A stretch of 64,000 nucleotides of DNA from assembly GCF_000003815.2 (NCBI RefSeq), contig NC_049997.1, positions 13,713,567 to 13,777,566 of the forward strand, in the 5' to 3' direction. A model generated the notes under the pieces. The model saw nothing but the letters and a program-made list of their open reading frames with translations. It made no database searches and was not told the origin of the DNA. Below, in pieces: positions 1 through 9,924 of the stretch (position 1 is its first letter; the number at the start of each line of letters is the position of its first letter). The DNA is from Branchiostoma floridae. Its lineage: Eukaryota > Chordata > Leptocardii > Amphioxiformes > Branchiostomatidae. Made by a program: the position numbers and the translations under genes.

Positions 1-665
1 TCGATCATTGGCGACTACTCGTTGTTTTCTGCCTGTTAAGTAGCTGTGAATCCAGGCCAACATCTTTGGTGGAGTGCCACGGACTGCCAGGAGTTGAAGA
101 AGGATTCCGTGATCCACTCTGTCGAACGCTTTCGACATGTCTGCCAACAGCACGCGAACCATGGATGTGTTACTGTTGTCCAGGTTTGACAGCCAGGTCT
201 GATAGGCTTTGACGAGTGCGAGTGTTGTAGAACATTTGGGCATATAGGCATATTGGTCCTTGATCCAGGGTTGCATAATGGGCAAGAACTTGTCCAGTAC
301 AAGTCGTTCGTGAACTTTCCCTAGTGAAGAGATGAGAGAAATCGGTCTCCAATCTTTCTTGCTGGTGGGGACAGCCGTTTTGGGGATAGGGCAGACATTT
401 GCCATTTTCCAGCCAGACGGCATGATGCCAGCGTTGTAGGAAAAGTTCATCAAGTGGCTGACGACAGGAGCTAAATCCTCGCAGTACAGACTCAGGACCC
501 AGTTGGGAATGTTGTCCGGTCCGCACGCCTTTCCGTGTTGCAGGTGTTTCAGGTTGACTTTCACTTGGCCTATGCTGCATAGTTCGTCAGAGCCAGCGAT
601 GACAATCGTGAGCGGCTTGGATGTGCAGGGCGCACAGACAGGAGAAGCCCGACTTCGTCCAACTG
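1..665 (-). mobile_element. Non-LTR retrotransposon reverse transcriptase fragment
   Basis: Reading the minus strand gives one open frame through this stretch that is clearly a LINE reverse transcriptase. Visible motifs in order are HGKACGPDNIPNWVL (finger region), PSGWKMANVCPIPK, DWRPISLISSLGKVHERLVL and LLADMSKAFDRVDHGIL, which holds the first catalytic Asp of block A. The window edge cuts the domain before the second catalytic box, so the YXDD motif and C-terminus are not visible. The upstream endonuclease is not seen in frame; the open frame fades near 665. The motifs fit the CR1/Jockey/L2-like group, but I cannot fix the clade. Two other open frames over the same bases are shadows. It is probably a 5'-truncated insertion, because nothing around 665-760 looks like the start of an intact element. 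Confidence 0.85.
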
Positions 666-759
666 GGGTAGCCAAATAGGCTCATAAGAGCACACAAAGA
701 TCAGGTGAAAGGACTAAAAACAAGACAGCTAAAATTCCGCGTCCTTCACCGAGCGACAC

Positions 760-1918
760 CGAGCGATTGAAACCACCCAGCCTTGTACAGCTGTCTCCTG
801 TGTTAAGCACATGTAGACTGCCGTGTGACAGAACTGCACAGGGAATAAACTGCTAAGTTTTCCTTTTTTCACAACACCTTGTCTGTGTTTGTTCAATCGG
901 TAGATGAAGATAGAGGAGTTGGATATGACTGTGTGATGTGCATGTTATGCAAACTGAAGGAGGTGACATTTGCACACATGTGCTATGGAATGTGTTCAGT
1001 TAAGTCCTTCCAGAGTGTATTCACTGACTGTAAAACAGTAACATTAGTCAAGTGGGGAGTTTGAACCCTATAGGGTTTCATTTGCCAGTGCTGTTATACT
1101 TCCAAGAGGAAATGTAATCTTACAACAAGATGTTAGTCTTACAAGAGCTAACTCTTTTTGGCAAAATTTGCTATGATTCATAACTTACACATGTAGGAAG
1201 GCCTGGTGGAGGCTATATACATTTGCCCTGAAATGCTACTGACTTGCTCATAAAGAACACCAGGGGTCACTCGTATCCCAAACCACTACAGCTTTCAAAG
1301 GGCCAGAGACCATAAGGCAAGTAATAACATTAAATGGTCTTAGACTGAACTGCCAAGGACAGTTATTTTGTGTGTCCTCAGTTTTGCTTTTTCTTTCAAC
1401 TAAAGTGAGCATCTGTCCTTAGTGCTGAAATGCCATAAGCCATGAGAACTTGCATGGATTTGACCAAGATCAAGTAAGGTAATGGTGTAAGACTGAACTG
1501 CCAAAGACAATTCTGTGTATTTCCTTTTCATTTCCTTTAAACTCCCAGCCTTGGTTTACCTCCTTAGTGCTGAAATGCCATCAGCCATGGGAACATGCCT
1601 GTATTTCACCAAGATCAAGTACATGTAATAATATCAAAAGGTCTTACACCAAGCTGCCAAAGAGGATATGATGATCAGATATTTACTGCAAACTCATCTT
1701 CAGAGGATTGTCATTCATTTTTGCTTCTGCCTTTTCTTTTAACCCCCAATGCTAGTCCCTGTCCTTAGCGCTGAAGGCCATCAGCCATGAGAACATGCAG
1801 GCATTTAACATAACCTACTTCAAGATCAATTTCAGCTTGGAGTAAAGAAAGTAGATTTACTGGCCAAAATGGTGTTGCTGTTTTTGAAAGTCTTTATTTT
1901 TACTTAGTATTATTTATA
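760..1918. repeat. 3' flank of duplicated gene, copy A (matches 9,925-10,917)
   Basis: This block aligns base for base, with small gaps, to 9,925-10,917: the same run beginning near ttgtacagctgtctcctgtg, the same TATAGGGTTTCA stretch, and the same end at tatttatatttgtt. It lies downstream of both minus-strand gene copies. Copy A contains three tandem units of about 150-190 bp that each start with TCCTTAGTGCTGAA (1,415, 1,561 and 1,761); copy B has only two (10,554 and 10,754). I see no coding sequence. Confidence 0.85.
1893..1898 (-). terminator. Candidate poly(A) signal, copy A
   Basis: The minus strand reads AATAAA here, 2 bases after the in-frame TAA at 1,902-1,900. The homologous hexamer in copy B is at 10,887-10,892. 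This is a positional inference; no cleavage site was demonstrated. Confidence 0.4.
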
Positions 1919-1964
1919 TTTGTTACATCTGTGTCATCAGGTGCTGCTGTAGTCTGTTGATCAT
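1900..1964 (-). pseudogene. Copy A truncated linker-2 exon with new stop
   Basis: The acceptor GTACAG|ATGATC and the first 35 bases match the copy B exon at 13,707-13,510. Homology then ends abruptly at about 1,930, the deletion junction. Read in the ancestral phase it gives DDQQTTAAPDDT, then DVTNINNTK and TAA, with AATAAA two bases on. The deletion has thus turned an internal exon into a terminal one with a ready stop and poly(A) signal, although the upstream frameshift prevents normal use. Confidence 0.6.
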
Positions 1965-2574
1965 CTGTACATTTCATTAATGAATAAATATTCTTATATG
2001 ACCACATTAGCTAGCTCTTTAATACATAAAGTATAGCTTGAGTACATTTTTGTATGATAAAAAAATTTAGAAAAAATGTTTTGAATCATTATTTTCACTT
2101 ATTAACCACCAGTAAGAAAGTTTCAGGTTATGATGTTACAATAGCAAAATTGATGTGTTTGTAGGACAACTATCTTTGCATAAGAAGCAGAATTATTTGC
2201 AGCAGTGTCTCCAGCCTTTAAGACACATGAAAGAAGTAATCAATTTAATGATGGCAAGGACGGTTTAAAGGTGCAGAAAAGACTGTTTGGTGCCTAAAGT
2301 CTTTGTGTACATGTACATGCATATGTAAAGGAACTGAATATCAGCATTAAGGAGTAAATGGATGTACACTTTAAAGTTATTCTGCATTTGCATAAAGAAT
2401 GGACCAATTGATGAGGGCTTAAATATAGACCAACTTGCTTGGTATAAGGGACTGCAGATTGAGGATCTAATTAAAATAACTATTAGACTTTTATACAAAA
2501 TTAATGTATAGTCACTGTGGCAAATTCCAATTTTGCTAAATCATGCTATTGTTAAACTTTCACTTATTTTGTAC

Positions 2575-2784
2575 CTGCTATTTGAAGTTTGTCCAGTTTG
2601 GTCCCAAGATCATGTAGGCCGTCCTCTGTCTGTGTAGTTGGTGGGATGTGCTGGTCAAGTTGTTCTGCTGGAGACCTCGTCTTTTTCGTATCATCCAGAT
2701 GAAGTACATCCAGCACATTGCTCCTGGTGTGGCTGTGTGGCTGGTAGAGGGGGTACTCCTGAGGTAGTCCTGATATGGGCTTGC
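2575..2784 (-). CDS. Copy A exon: linker 1
   Basis: 70 codons, phase 1 to phase 1, acceptor TTCAAAG and donor CAG|GTACAA. It reads GKPISGLPQEYPLYQPHSHT and continues with a charged, low-complexity segment ending DLGTKLDKLQIAG. There is no domain I recognise; a short amphipathic helix is possible near the end. Its copy B partner (14,283-14,492) is clearly homologous but diverged (GQPIPRLPQEYPLYQPHTQN). Confidence 0.6.
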
Positions 2785-3264
2785 CTTTGAAAATCAAGCA
2801 TGAGGGATGATTTAGTACATGTAAGTTTAACATTTCATTGAATGCTATTATAGAGAACTACTAAGCATTGAGAAATTTACATTATTTGGTTGCTTTGCAT
2901 AATTCTATATTTCAGTTTTACAGTTTCGTTAAAATGATTACAGATTTTAAAAATATCTTTTTGGAATTCATCCAAAAGAAAACAATCAGGCATCTACAAT
3001 GTGTAAGAATGATTAAAGCAATAACTAAAATGAGTGTTCATTGTGCAATGCTTAACTTTCTTTCAACACAAAGGTTTAGTACACAGATCAAAGTTTCAAT
3101 GACATTAGTGACATGAACCAGACTTCACCCAGGCCTGATATGTCTGTACACTGCAGGTAGAAGGCTACTAGTAGGCTTTGTGTTTTTATGATGCAATCAA
3201 ACGATTGAATGACATGAGTGTCATCATTATATTTTGCATGTTTTGCATGTGAAGTTACATGTAC

Positions 3265-3750
3265 CTTCTTCAGCAGGTGTAGTGAGTAGGTAGACCAGGG
3301 CCTTCCTGAAGTTCTCTATGTTGATGGTTGTCTTCACAGAGATGCTCTCAGCACAGAGTTGCTGTAAGGTTTCCTCTCTTATCAAACTACCAACCATCAG
3401 GTCATTCAGTTTTCCACTTTTGTACATGAACCAGAGTTCACCAAGCCCTGACAAGTCTGTACATTGCAGGTAGAAGACTAGACTGCCTATATTTACACCA
3501 GTGACATTAACTCCTTCTAATTTCTCCATTTTCTTGATTGCTTCTGTAGTGTCAAGCAAGTCTTCCATGTTCTTAATTTCAGGCTTTATCTGTTCCAGCA
3601 AAGAAAGAGTCTCTTCTGTCACTGTGGTGAGGTCCAAAGTGACTAGTATCTCTCTTGCCGAAGCATAACTTTTCATTTGCTTTGGGGATCTAACACTGGG
3701 TCTCACTTGTGCAAGTATTTCTGCCACAATGGGTAGTGCAGGAGGTGTCC
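3265..3750 (-). CDS. Copy A exon: TRADD-N-like domain
   Basis: 162 codons between the acceptor TTCCAG and the donor G|GTACAT. It reads TPPALPIVAEILAQVRPSVR and then a mostly helical domain. The core GSLVFYLQCTDLSGLGELWF followed by MYKSGKLNDL resembles the alpha/beta TRADD-like N-terminal domain found in many amphioxus, coral and sea-urchin NACHT and TPR proteins. Recognition is by pattern memory, so treat the family name as likely rather than proven. Compared with copy B it differs near the C-terminal end (DLMVGSLIREE against DLLVGSLVSEE) and is 6 bp shorter at the donor. The upstream frameshift means this exon is probably not translated in its proper frame. Confidence 0.6.
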
Positions 3751-4214
3751 CTGGAATAGATTAGTAAGTATCAATATTGGTATGACCGATTTTTAACTTT
3801 GGAGAAGATTCATAACATTTTGTGGTCTGAGCAATACTCTTTCCTTGAGGCAAATCTCCAGTAACAAATGTTTCAAAAACTGTATCAACAAAAATTTGCA
3901 GTAGCTATGGTTTCTATCATCCATTGCCATTGTGTTCAATATTGAATTTTGTGCAAGTAATTATATCAATTATAAAGTCTGACAAATGTTTGATTGCTAC
4001 AACCACAAGTTGATGACTTCAAATCATAAGGAACAGATTTTACTCATTATGCATTTTCACACTTAACTTGAAAAAGGGGACTTGTTGATTTGATTAATCA
4101 CCTTTTGTTGACAGGTAGTAGTTAGTATTCCCTACATGCACAACCTACTTTTTTTAAAGGTAGGTTGTACATGCAGGCAATACTTGTCAGCAAAAGGTAG
4201 TTTGTACAACCTAC

Positions 4215-4310
4215 CTTTTTTCAAGGCTTTCCTACTTTCATCAGTCTTTCCAGTAGGACTTGTGTCTCTCTTTCTCTTTTGTAGTTGACCACAATGCTGT
4301 ATGTTTTTAC
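4215..4310 (-). CDS. Copy A candidate 96-bp cassette exon
   Basis: Acceptor TTTGTCCAG|GT and donor AAAAAAG|GTAGGT bound exactly 96 bases (2+93+1), keeping phase 1 on both sides. In the phase expected from an intact exon 2 it reads GKNIQHCGQLQKRKRDTSPT and then a Lys/Arg/Ser-rich tail, a basic linker with a possible nuclear-localisation-like KRKR. In copy A, where exon 2 is frameshifted, the same bases read VKTYSIVVNYKRER and end at TGA. The sequence is identical in copy B (15,839-15,934). Splicing is inferred only. Confidence 0.4.
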
Positions 4311-4622
4311 CTGGACAAAGATAAAATTATGCTTTAAGTTACATAAAAAAATCACTGTAGGACATTCGAATGTATCTGATGAGATTTGCTGTTTGCAGTG
4401 TTTTCTGTCTAAACCTTTTTCCTGCAACTATAAACCTTATATTGGTCTTGTATCTCCAAAATACACTTTCAACCATTAGAGTTTTATACAATTGAGAGGC
4501 CTATGACCTACCAATTCGACTGACCTCCCCATGAGGGAGGTTAGTCAAATTGCCCTGCTAGGCTATGCGTAGCTGCAGTCTACTGTGGTCCTATTTCATC
4601 AAATCAAATTTGTGGCCTACAT

Positions 4623-4638
4623 GCACACACACTGTGAC

Positions 4639-4670
<32 letters not shown>

Positions 4671-4675
4671 GCACA
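4623..4675. repeat. (CA)n microsatellite, copy A
   Basis: An imperfect CA run in the intron after the glycosyltransferase exon; an almost identical run is at 16,250-16,303 in copy B, so it predates or was copied with the duplication. Confidence 0.9.
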
Positions 4676-4926
4676 CATACTTCCCTTTGATGTAACATAC
4701 AAATTACATGATGGAACATCTATTAGTCACTTTGTGCAAACATTCAAATATTGGATGCTTCCTCTATCACAAATACTGCATTTGATCGTAATACTATCTA
4801 GTTTCAAAGCTTTCCTACCTTCATTTTCCCTTCTCAGAAAAACTAAAGGTCAACTTAAAGTGTAGGTAAAAGGTTTTTGTTTCTCAAACCATACACATTA
4901 AATAAAACAATTTTTCAACTTCTCAC

Positions 4927-6125
4927 CTGCACCTCCACATGCCCGAAGGAGAGTTGTTGAGACTCCTCCCAGTATTTGGACTCCAGGAGCCTTCTTTTTA
5001 GTGCTGCAGCCCTGCTGAACTCTGCTTCTGACTTCCTCAGAACTTTCTCAATCTGATCTGCCCACAGTCTGATATCTACTGAATCCTTACCCGTGATTCC
5101 AAGTACTGAGTGGTGGAATTCTGGTATGACCTTTTCAACCAAGGTCGCAAGTCCTGATTGGTCAGATATGAGGACTGGTACACCGGCTGCCATGGCCTCC
5201 AGACCAATCAGACCAAAGGGTTCTGTACGGGAGGGCATGAGAACCAGGTGGGCCTGCTGCATGTCTCTGCAGATGTCTTCCTGTGTGCCTTGTGGGAGAA
5301 GTGTGGGGATCAGTTTTCCTGAGTTGATGCTGGCTTGGAGAATGTTCATACTGGCCTGATACTCTTCTTCACTGACACCACGAATCCGCAACTGGATTCT
5401 TTCAAGACTTCTTTCTGCAACCCATATTATGGCCTTTGCTACAAAGTCAAGACCTTTCTGCTTCTCTACTTCTTTAACCTTACTAAATAGGAGAATAACC
5501 TTCTCTTTTGTTTCCCTGTACTGTACTGAAGTCTTCTGGAACATGTCTAAAGGTTCAGGCAGAAAGCGGTAGTGAATTGGCCTCTCGTCTTCAGGAATTG
5601 CACAAAATGAGTTTGTAAAGTGGTCATGTATGTGGTGTCCTACAGAAAACACAGTATCTGCTTTTGCTGCATCTTGTCTGATGGAGTCTTCCTTCCTCCC
5701 AATGCCCATGGCCTTCTCCTCTTCCTTGTACTTCTCTGTGTTCTCTGGTATTGTCTTGATGACAAGACTGAGGTTTGCTTGGGGGTACCGCTGTTCTTTG
5801 ATAGCTGCCGCTGCACTGCTGGTGAGAGCAGCATGGCCCACAATCCACCCTACATCCGGTGGGAGTCTGGGATAACGGATGATGTGGTCAAAGGTCAGCC
5901 AATCCAAAGAAGGTTTCCTTGTGTCTTCTTCCCTGCAGGTTGGGAGGATGAGCTCCACTCCATCAGCCTCAGCACACTTCCTGTCCTCCTCTGTATCCTC
6001 CAAAACTGTACTGTAGACTTTCCTCCCTACTCCTGTCAGGATTTGAACCACCTCCCGGTTGATGATGGAAATGTCTTCATTAGATGATGCGTACTGATCA
6101 GTCACTAGCAGAACTGCATTAGATT
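4927..6125 (-). CDS. Copy A exon 2: GT4-type glycosyltransferase domain
   Basis: About 399 codons. The N-terminal part starts with a Rossmann strand, SNAVLLVTDQYASSNEDIS, typical of the donor-independent half of GT-B enzymes. The C-terminal half carries the hallmark PSRTEPFGLIGLEAMAAGVP, with the EX7E pair (E-P-F-G-L-I-G-L-E) that in GT4 enzymes contacts the nucleotide-sugar donor. There are no transmembrane segments. The acceptor AG is at 6,127-6,126 and the donor GTGAGA begins at 4,926. Relative to copy B one base is missing near 4,951 (GAAGGAGAG against CAAGGAAGAG), which shifts the last 8 codons. The family assignment is firm at the level of fold and catalytic motif; donor and acceptor sugars cannot be told. 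The apparent start MTDQY is a GTG inside the exon, not the true start. Confidence 0.85.
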
Positions 6126-6599
6126 CTGAAGAAGTAAATTCACGTGGTGTATTAAGGGTGTATTAAGTCACTGTTACAGTAACTCTCTTCAAACTATGTC
6201 AGTCTCTGCTATGTGCCCTATAGACTGCCTGAGCTTAATGATTGACAACCGACCAGTTCACAAAATCCCCTTTTACAGATTCTGAAATACATGCTTTCCA
6301 TGTTGATCATTTAGATGTTTAAAAAAATCAGTAAAATGTGTCTTAGTCCAACCTTTCAACTTGAATGTATATTGATTCAACTTTTGTATGTTGTAAATGT
6401 CGTTGAATTGTCTCTAAAGTGTCTGCTTTAACTTTGGAGGACTTTGACCTCTAGATTTAATTTTGTTTTAATGAAAGTCAGTACCTTTCAGTTAGGCCAT
6501 GTTGATTTGATTATATGGATGACATCCTCTGGGAACTCCAAAACTGATGCGAGCGAGCGAATAAAAAAAAAAGTTTGGCCAAAAAAAAAGTTGGCTTCA

Positions 6600-7140
6600 G
6601 TATGAAATCAATGTGGCCAGGAAGGTTGAACATAGGACTACAAACACATAGTATGGTATACCAACAGTTAGGTGTTCAGTTGGGACCAATACATCATACG
6701 GGTGCAGAACGTTTTTTATTCTTCTTGGACCAATCCGAAAAAATAGACCTGAAAAGAAAAATCAGACGAACGGGTTTCACCAATTGCAAAATGGACACAC
6801 TATGTCGGCAGGTGTTTTGGGTCTTATCGGGCCAAGAAGACAACAAAAGCGAATTGTGTAGACTGAGGTTATAGTCACTTGTACCATGTTTCTACAGTCA
6901 AAGGTACAGAGACAGTTATCCGCTTTATAAGTTTATTACATGACGATGGGATTTTAAAATGCCAGTAGTAGTCCAGTAATCCACCAAAGAGATTTCTTTG
7001 TACCAAAATTGACCAATTACCAAGTTTTGTTTTGAGTATTGCCAGTTCCACAGACAATCAGGTTCAGGTCCACCTGGAAATGATCCTTTGGACCTGAACG
7101 GGACCTATCCTGAATTTACTGGTACCTACCCCTACCAATA
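6600..7140. mobile_element. hAT-like non-autonomous element in intron 1 of copy A
   Basis: This stretch is absent from the matching intron of copy B but aligns, in opposite orientation, with the element at 63,522-63,964. Shared blocks include CCTGAATTTACTGGTACC against CCTGAATTTTCTGTACCGG, and a stretch ending in TATAGTCACTTGTACC near 6,870-6,890. The left edge is unclear; the right edge ends near TACCCCTACC. The inserted segment relative to copy B spans roughly 6,490-7,395. No transposase is recognisable. Confidence 0.6.
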
Positions 7141-8530
7141 ATAATACTTTTTTTTTCTTTCTGTCCTTTCATATCGATCTTATTCTTTGACTTAAGATTT
7201 ATTTTGGCATTCTGTGGCATTAATCATCTGTTTTCTGATATTTTTTTTTTTCAATCTACGGAATATTTGTGCTCATTTTACAGCTGCTTTGCACAATTTA
7301 CAGTGTGGTCCAAAACTTTTTGTTTTTGGAAATGGCCAAAAATTGGTGCAAGCGCGGATGTCATCCATACAATCAAATCAACATGGCCTTATTGCAAAAA
7401 AATGTCACTAATAGCTTTATTATAAGATGCACTGTTGTTGATGTCTGGGAGTGAAACTTTCATTTAAAAATGAGCTATCCAGCTGAAACTTCTGCAATTA
7501 TTGATTCAAAAATGGCTGCACTTACTTTTCGTAGGTCCGGTGAACTTTGATCTCGAACAATTAGGTTTGCTGTATGTGTGCAGTATTGTCGTTTTCTGTT
7601 GGTAAATGTTGGAAAACTACCTCTTTGAAGCATCATTAGAATGTATCTAGCTTACATGCTTACAAAGAAAACACACAACCAAAAGTCTTTACCTTTTCCT
7701 GAAGAGTTGCTTCTTGTAGTTGCTGCGGTAGCCATCTTTTCATTGTGATGTTTGCCTATACAGTACCTTAGAATGCTGGGTATTATTGACTGATTGAAGT
7801 TAATATTTACCTGTCATGTGATCGCAAAGTTTGCTATCCAAACCATGCGAGTATGTTTGCTAAAAGCTATTATAATGGTGTTCAAGATTTTGTACTCAGT
7901 GATGTTAGGGCCAAACTAAGATTGTTGAAAACCTCCTTATTCCCCAAGCAGAGAATATCACTATCTGAGCAAATTAGCTTCAAGTTTAGCAATAGTTTTA
8001 ATCCAGTTTTCTAGCTGTGTTGGTTTCTCATTGTGCCAAAGAGTGTCTATATTTTGAATCATATGGCTATAGGCTCTCCAATGGTTTAACACAGTATTGT
8101 TAGACAATTCATTATAATGGTAACAAGTATCTAGAAGTGATGTTACATTTAGTTCCATTCAGAACAACTATCTCTTTAGTATGCATCTAACTTCATTTCG
8201 AGTGACTATTTGCCTTTTTAGTCTGGACTTTTCTTGTCTAATACACTGTGTATGCATTTTTTGTCCTTGGTGCTGAAGTTCCATGAAATGTAAGATGTGC
8301 ACATGTGTTAGTTACCAACCTTTTTCAGTACCTGCTAGATAGATGAATTTGAATGTATACAATTTTAGAAATTTGTTTTTTCATAGCTAGGAATACTTTT
8401 ATTCTGTTTTCTGCTAACTGTACTTGCAAGTTACATTTGTATGTGACTGTGTATCTAGTACAAACAATGTCAAATCTTATAACTGAGGAAATCAGCAGGT
8501 TCCATCTTCACTGTGGAGTTGTGGAACTAA
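7140..8530. other. Intron 1 remainder, exon 1 flank and upstream DNA of copy A
   Basis: Apart from exon 1 (7,693-7,735) no coding sequence is seen. Homology with copy B runs through exon 1 and ends near 8,290 (matching 19,025), just after the recurrent motif GTCCTTGGTGCTGAA at 8,263. The promoter of copy A should lie in 7,740-8,300; no TATA box is convincing. Confidence 0.6.
7693..7735 (-). CDS. Copy A exon 1 (start codon)
   Basis: The minus strand reads AAGATGGCT, then 14 codons (MATAATTRSNSSGK) plus one base, followed by the donor G|GTAAAG. The single left-over G joins AA at 6,125 to make GAA, giving the continuous reading MATAATTRSNSSGK-E-SNAV. No signal peptide is present, so a cytosolic protein is predicted. 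The copy B counterpart is at 18,431-18,473. Confidence 0.75.
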
Positions 8531-9204
8531 GACCCCGTTCACACTCAAAAAAATGAAGCTTCAACGTGGAAGCCGCTTGATCCGGATCGTTTTCTTGAGT
8601 GTGAACGCTCCAAGCGGCTTGGATTTTCACCGATCCGGCTCGTTTGCAATCCATCCCTGGGAGGTAGTTTGAGACACTTGTGAACAAGCCGCATGGCTGA
8701 AATTGCGAGTGTGAACGCAACGCGGAATAGATTCTATGCAAATTTCTGATTTGCCCCCTGTTGGAGGTTATATATCCAGGTATCGGGAGCAGGAACACAC
8801 GCCACACTGACAGGTTTGCTCACGTTACTGATTTTTGTGCCCAATGACAATGTCTGTAAAAAAAAAATCGCTGTAGGGTCAAGGCAAGTGGACTGGGAAG
8901 CAAACAAAGCTTTTTTTATCATGCGAAGAGAGAGAGGAAACACAGAAAGCTAAAAAAAGTCACAAAAAACAAGCATGTCTTTGAACAGCTTTCTCTCTGG
9001 ATCATGATATAAGACTATTAAGAGTGGGTTTGAGAAAACCTACAAAAAATGTTGTAAAAAAGTACCTGAAGTCCAGGTACGGAATTGTGTGCAATTAATC
9101 GGATTGTCTGAAATGAGTGTGAACGTAATTTTTTTGAAGCGGCTTGCACGTTCAAGCGGCTTCCACGTTCAAGCAGCTTCATTTTTTTGAGTGTGAACGG
9201 GGTT
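8531..9204. mobile_element. 674-bp MITE with long inverted ends, TAA target duplication
   Basis: The left end reads GACCCCGTTCACACTCAAAA and the right end, reverse-complemented, AACCCCGTTCACACTCAAAA; the match continues with gaps for about 55 bp. TAA flanks both sides (8,528-8,530 and 9,205-9,207). The word AAGCGGCTT or its complement recurs several times just inside each end as subterminal repeats. A 3-bp TAA duplication and a TTCACACT-type end fit non-autonomous PIF/Harbinger elements. No transposase reading frame is visible. It lies between the two gene copies and is missing upstream of copy B. Confidence 0.75.
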
Positions 9205-9207
9205 TAA

Positions 9208-9924
9208 GTTCTTTATCCAATCCCCCTCCTGTTTAGTGATTGACCCAATTTTCTCTACCCTCTTCAGATGGACTTGCCTGGTGACCTTTGACATATCGTC
9301 ATAAGTGCAAAGATGGAACTTTCAGGGCAGCATTCTTCACCTTGGGACTGTGTTTTTTATGGCAAAACATGAAAGAAGAGGCTACAAGACATTCTGACTT
9401 CCTCAACGATTCTTCAGATATGTGAGTGTTTCACTTTTCTTTGGATCATTAATGTTAAACCAGTTGATTTCAGAGGGAGGTTTAACTCAATTATTTTGCA
9501 CCACAGGACATGGGGAGGGCAGGAAACAGGGAAGTTTGATGCAGATAAAAGTCAGACTAAGTCTTGAGATTTTGCAATATGACCTTACCCCCGACTTTTA
9601 TACTGGCCCAAGCAAAAGTCATCTCTGTTGAACTTCTCTTGACCATTTTTAGACTCAAGCTGTCTAGTCCTGGTTACCAAGAAGGTAAATATTATAATGT
9701 ATTCCACCCATAAAGAAAAGCAACTTCAATGATGTAGCCGTATTCACCATGATTGTGACAGCTGTCTCCATTTGTACCATTATTTCATCACTTTACAGAT
9801 TATCTGATTGAGATCCCTTGATACAGTTTGTCACAAAGAACACAATTTCACCAACCAACCAACCTGCTAAAGCTTAATTCACAGATTGTATTAAAGAGTC
9901 TAGTTGACAATGTTTTGATTGAAA
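9208..9924. other. Spacer between MITE and copy B 3' flank
   Basis: Unique-looking AT-rich DNA. Short open frames on either strand lack splice context or recognisable motifs. I see nothing functional. Confidence 0.5.

Larger units (their letters stand above)
1900..7735 (-). pseudogene. Glycosyltransferase / TRADD-N-like gene, copy A (frameshifted, TPR exon lost)
   Basis: Predicted coding exons on the minus strand: 7,735-7,693; 6,125-4,927; 4,310-4,215 (optional cassette); 3,750-3,265; 2,784-2,575; 1,964-1,900. Exon 1 starts at ATGGCTACC with a good Kozak context. All later junctions are phase 1 and would close in copy B. Here the glycosyltransferase exon is 1,199 bp instead of 1,200 because of a 1-bp loss near 4,951, so the frame is wrong from there on. 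Joining directly to the TRADD-N-like exon meets a TGA after 15 codons; joining to the cassette meets TGA after 29 codons. The TPR exon present in copy B is deleted, and the following linker exon is cut at about 1,930 and runs into a new stop. The expected product is therefore a lone glycosyltransferase domain of about 410-440 residues, or nothing. Calling it a pseudogene is a judgement: the truncated enzyme could still be expressed. Confidence 0.65.

Noticed and set aside
36-580. Two alternative minus-strand open frames over the reverse transcriptase
   Set aside because: They are shifted frames of the same LINE fragment; only the third frame carries the conserved RT motifs.
3227-3727. Free-standing 166-residue protein starting at MAEIL
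   Set aside because: The supposed start is GTG inside an exon with a clear upstream acceptor, and the last codons run past the donor into the intron.
5620-6087. 155-codon plus-strand open frame (and its partner at 17,199-17,714)
   Set aside because: Antisense to the glycosyltransferase exons in both copies; no domain, and the real gene is proven by motif and phase.
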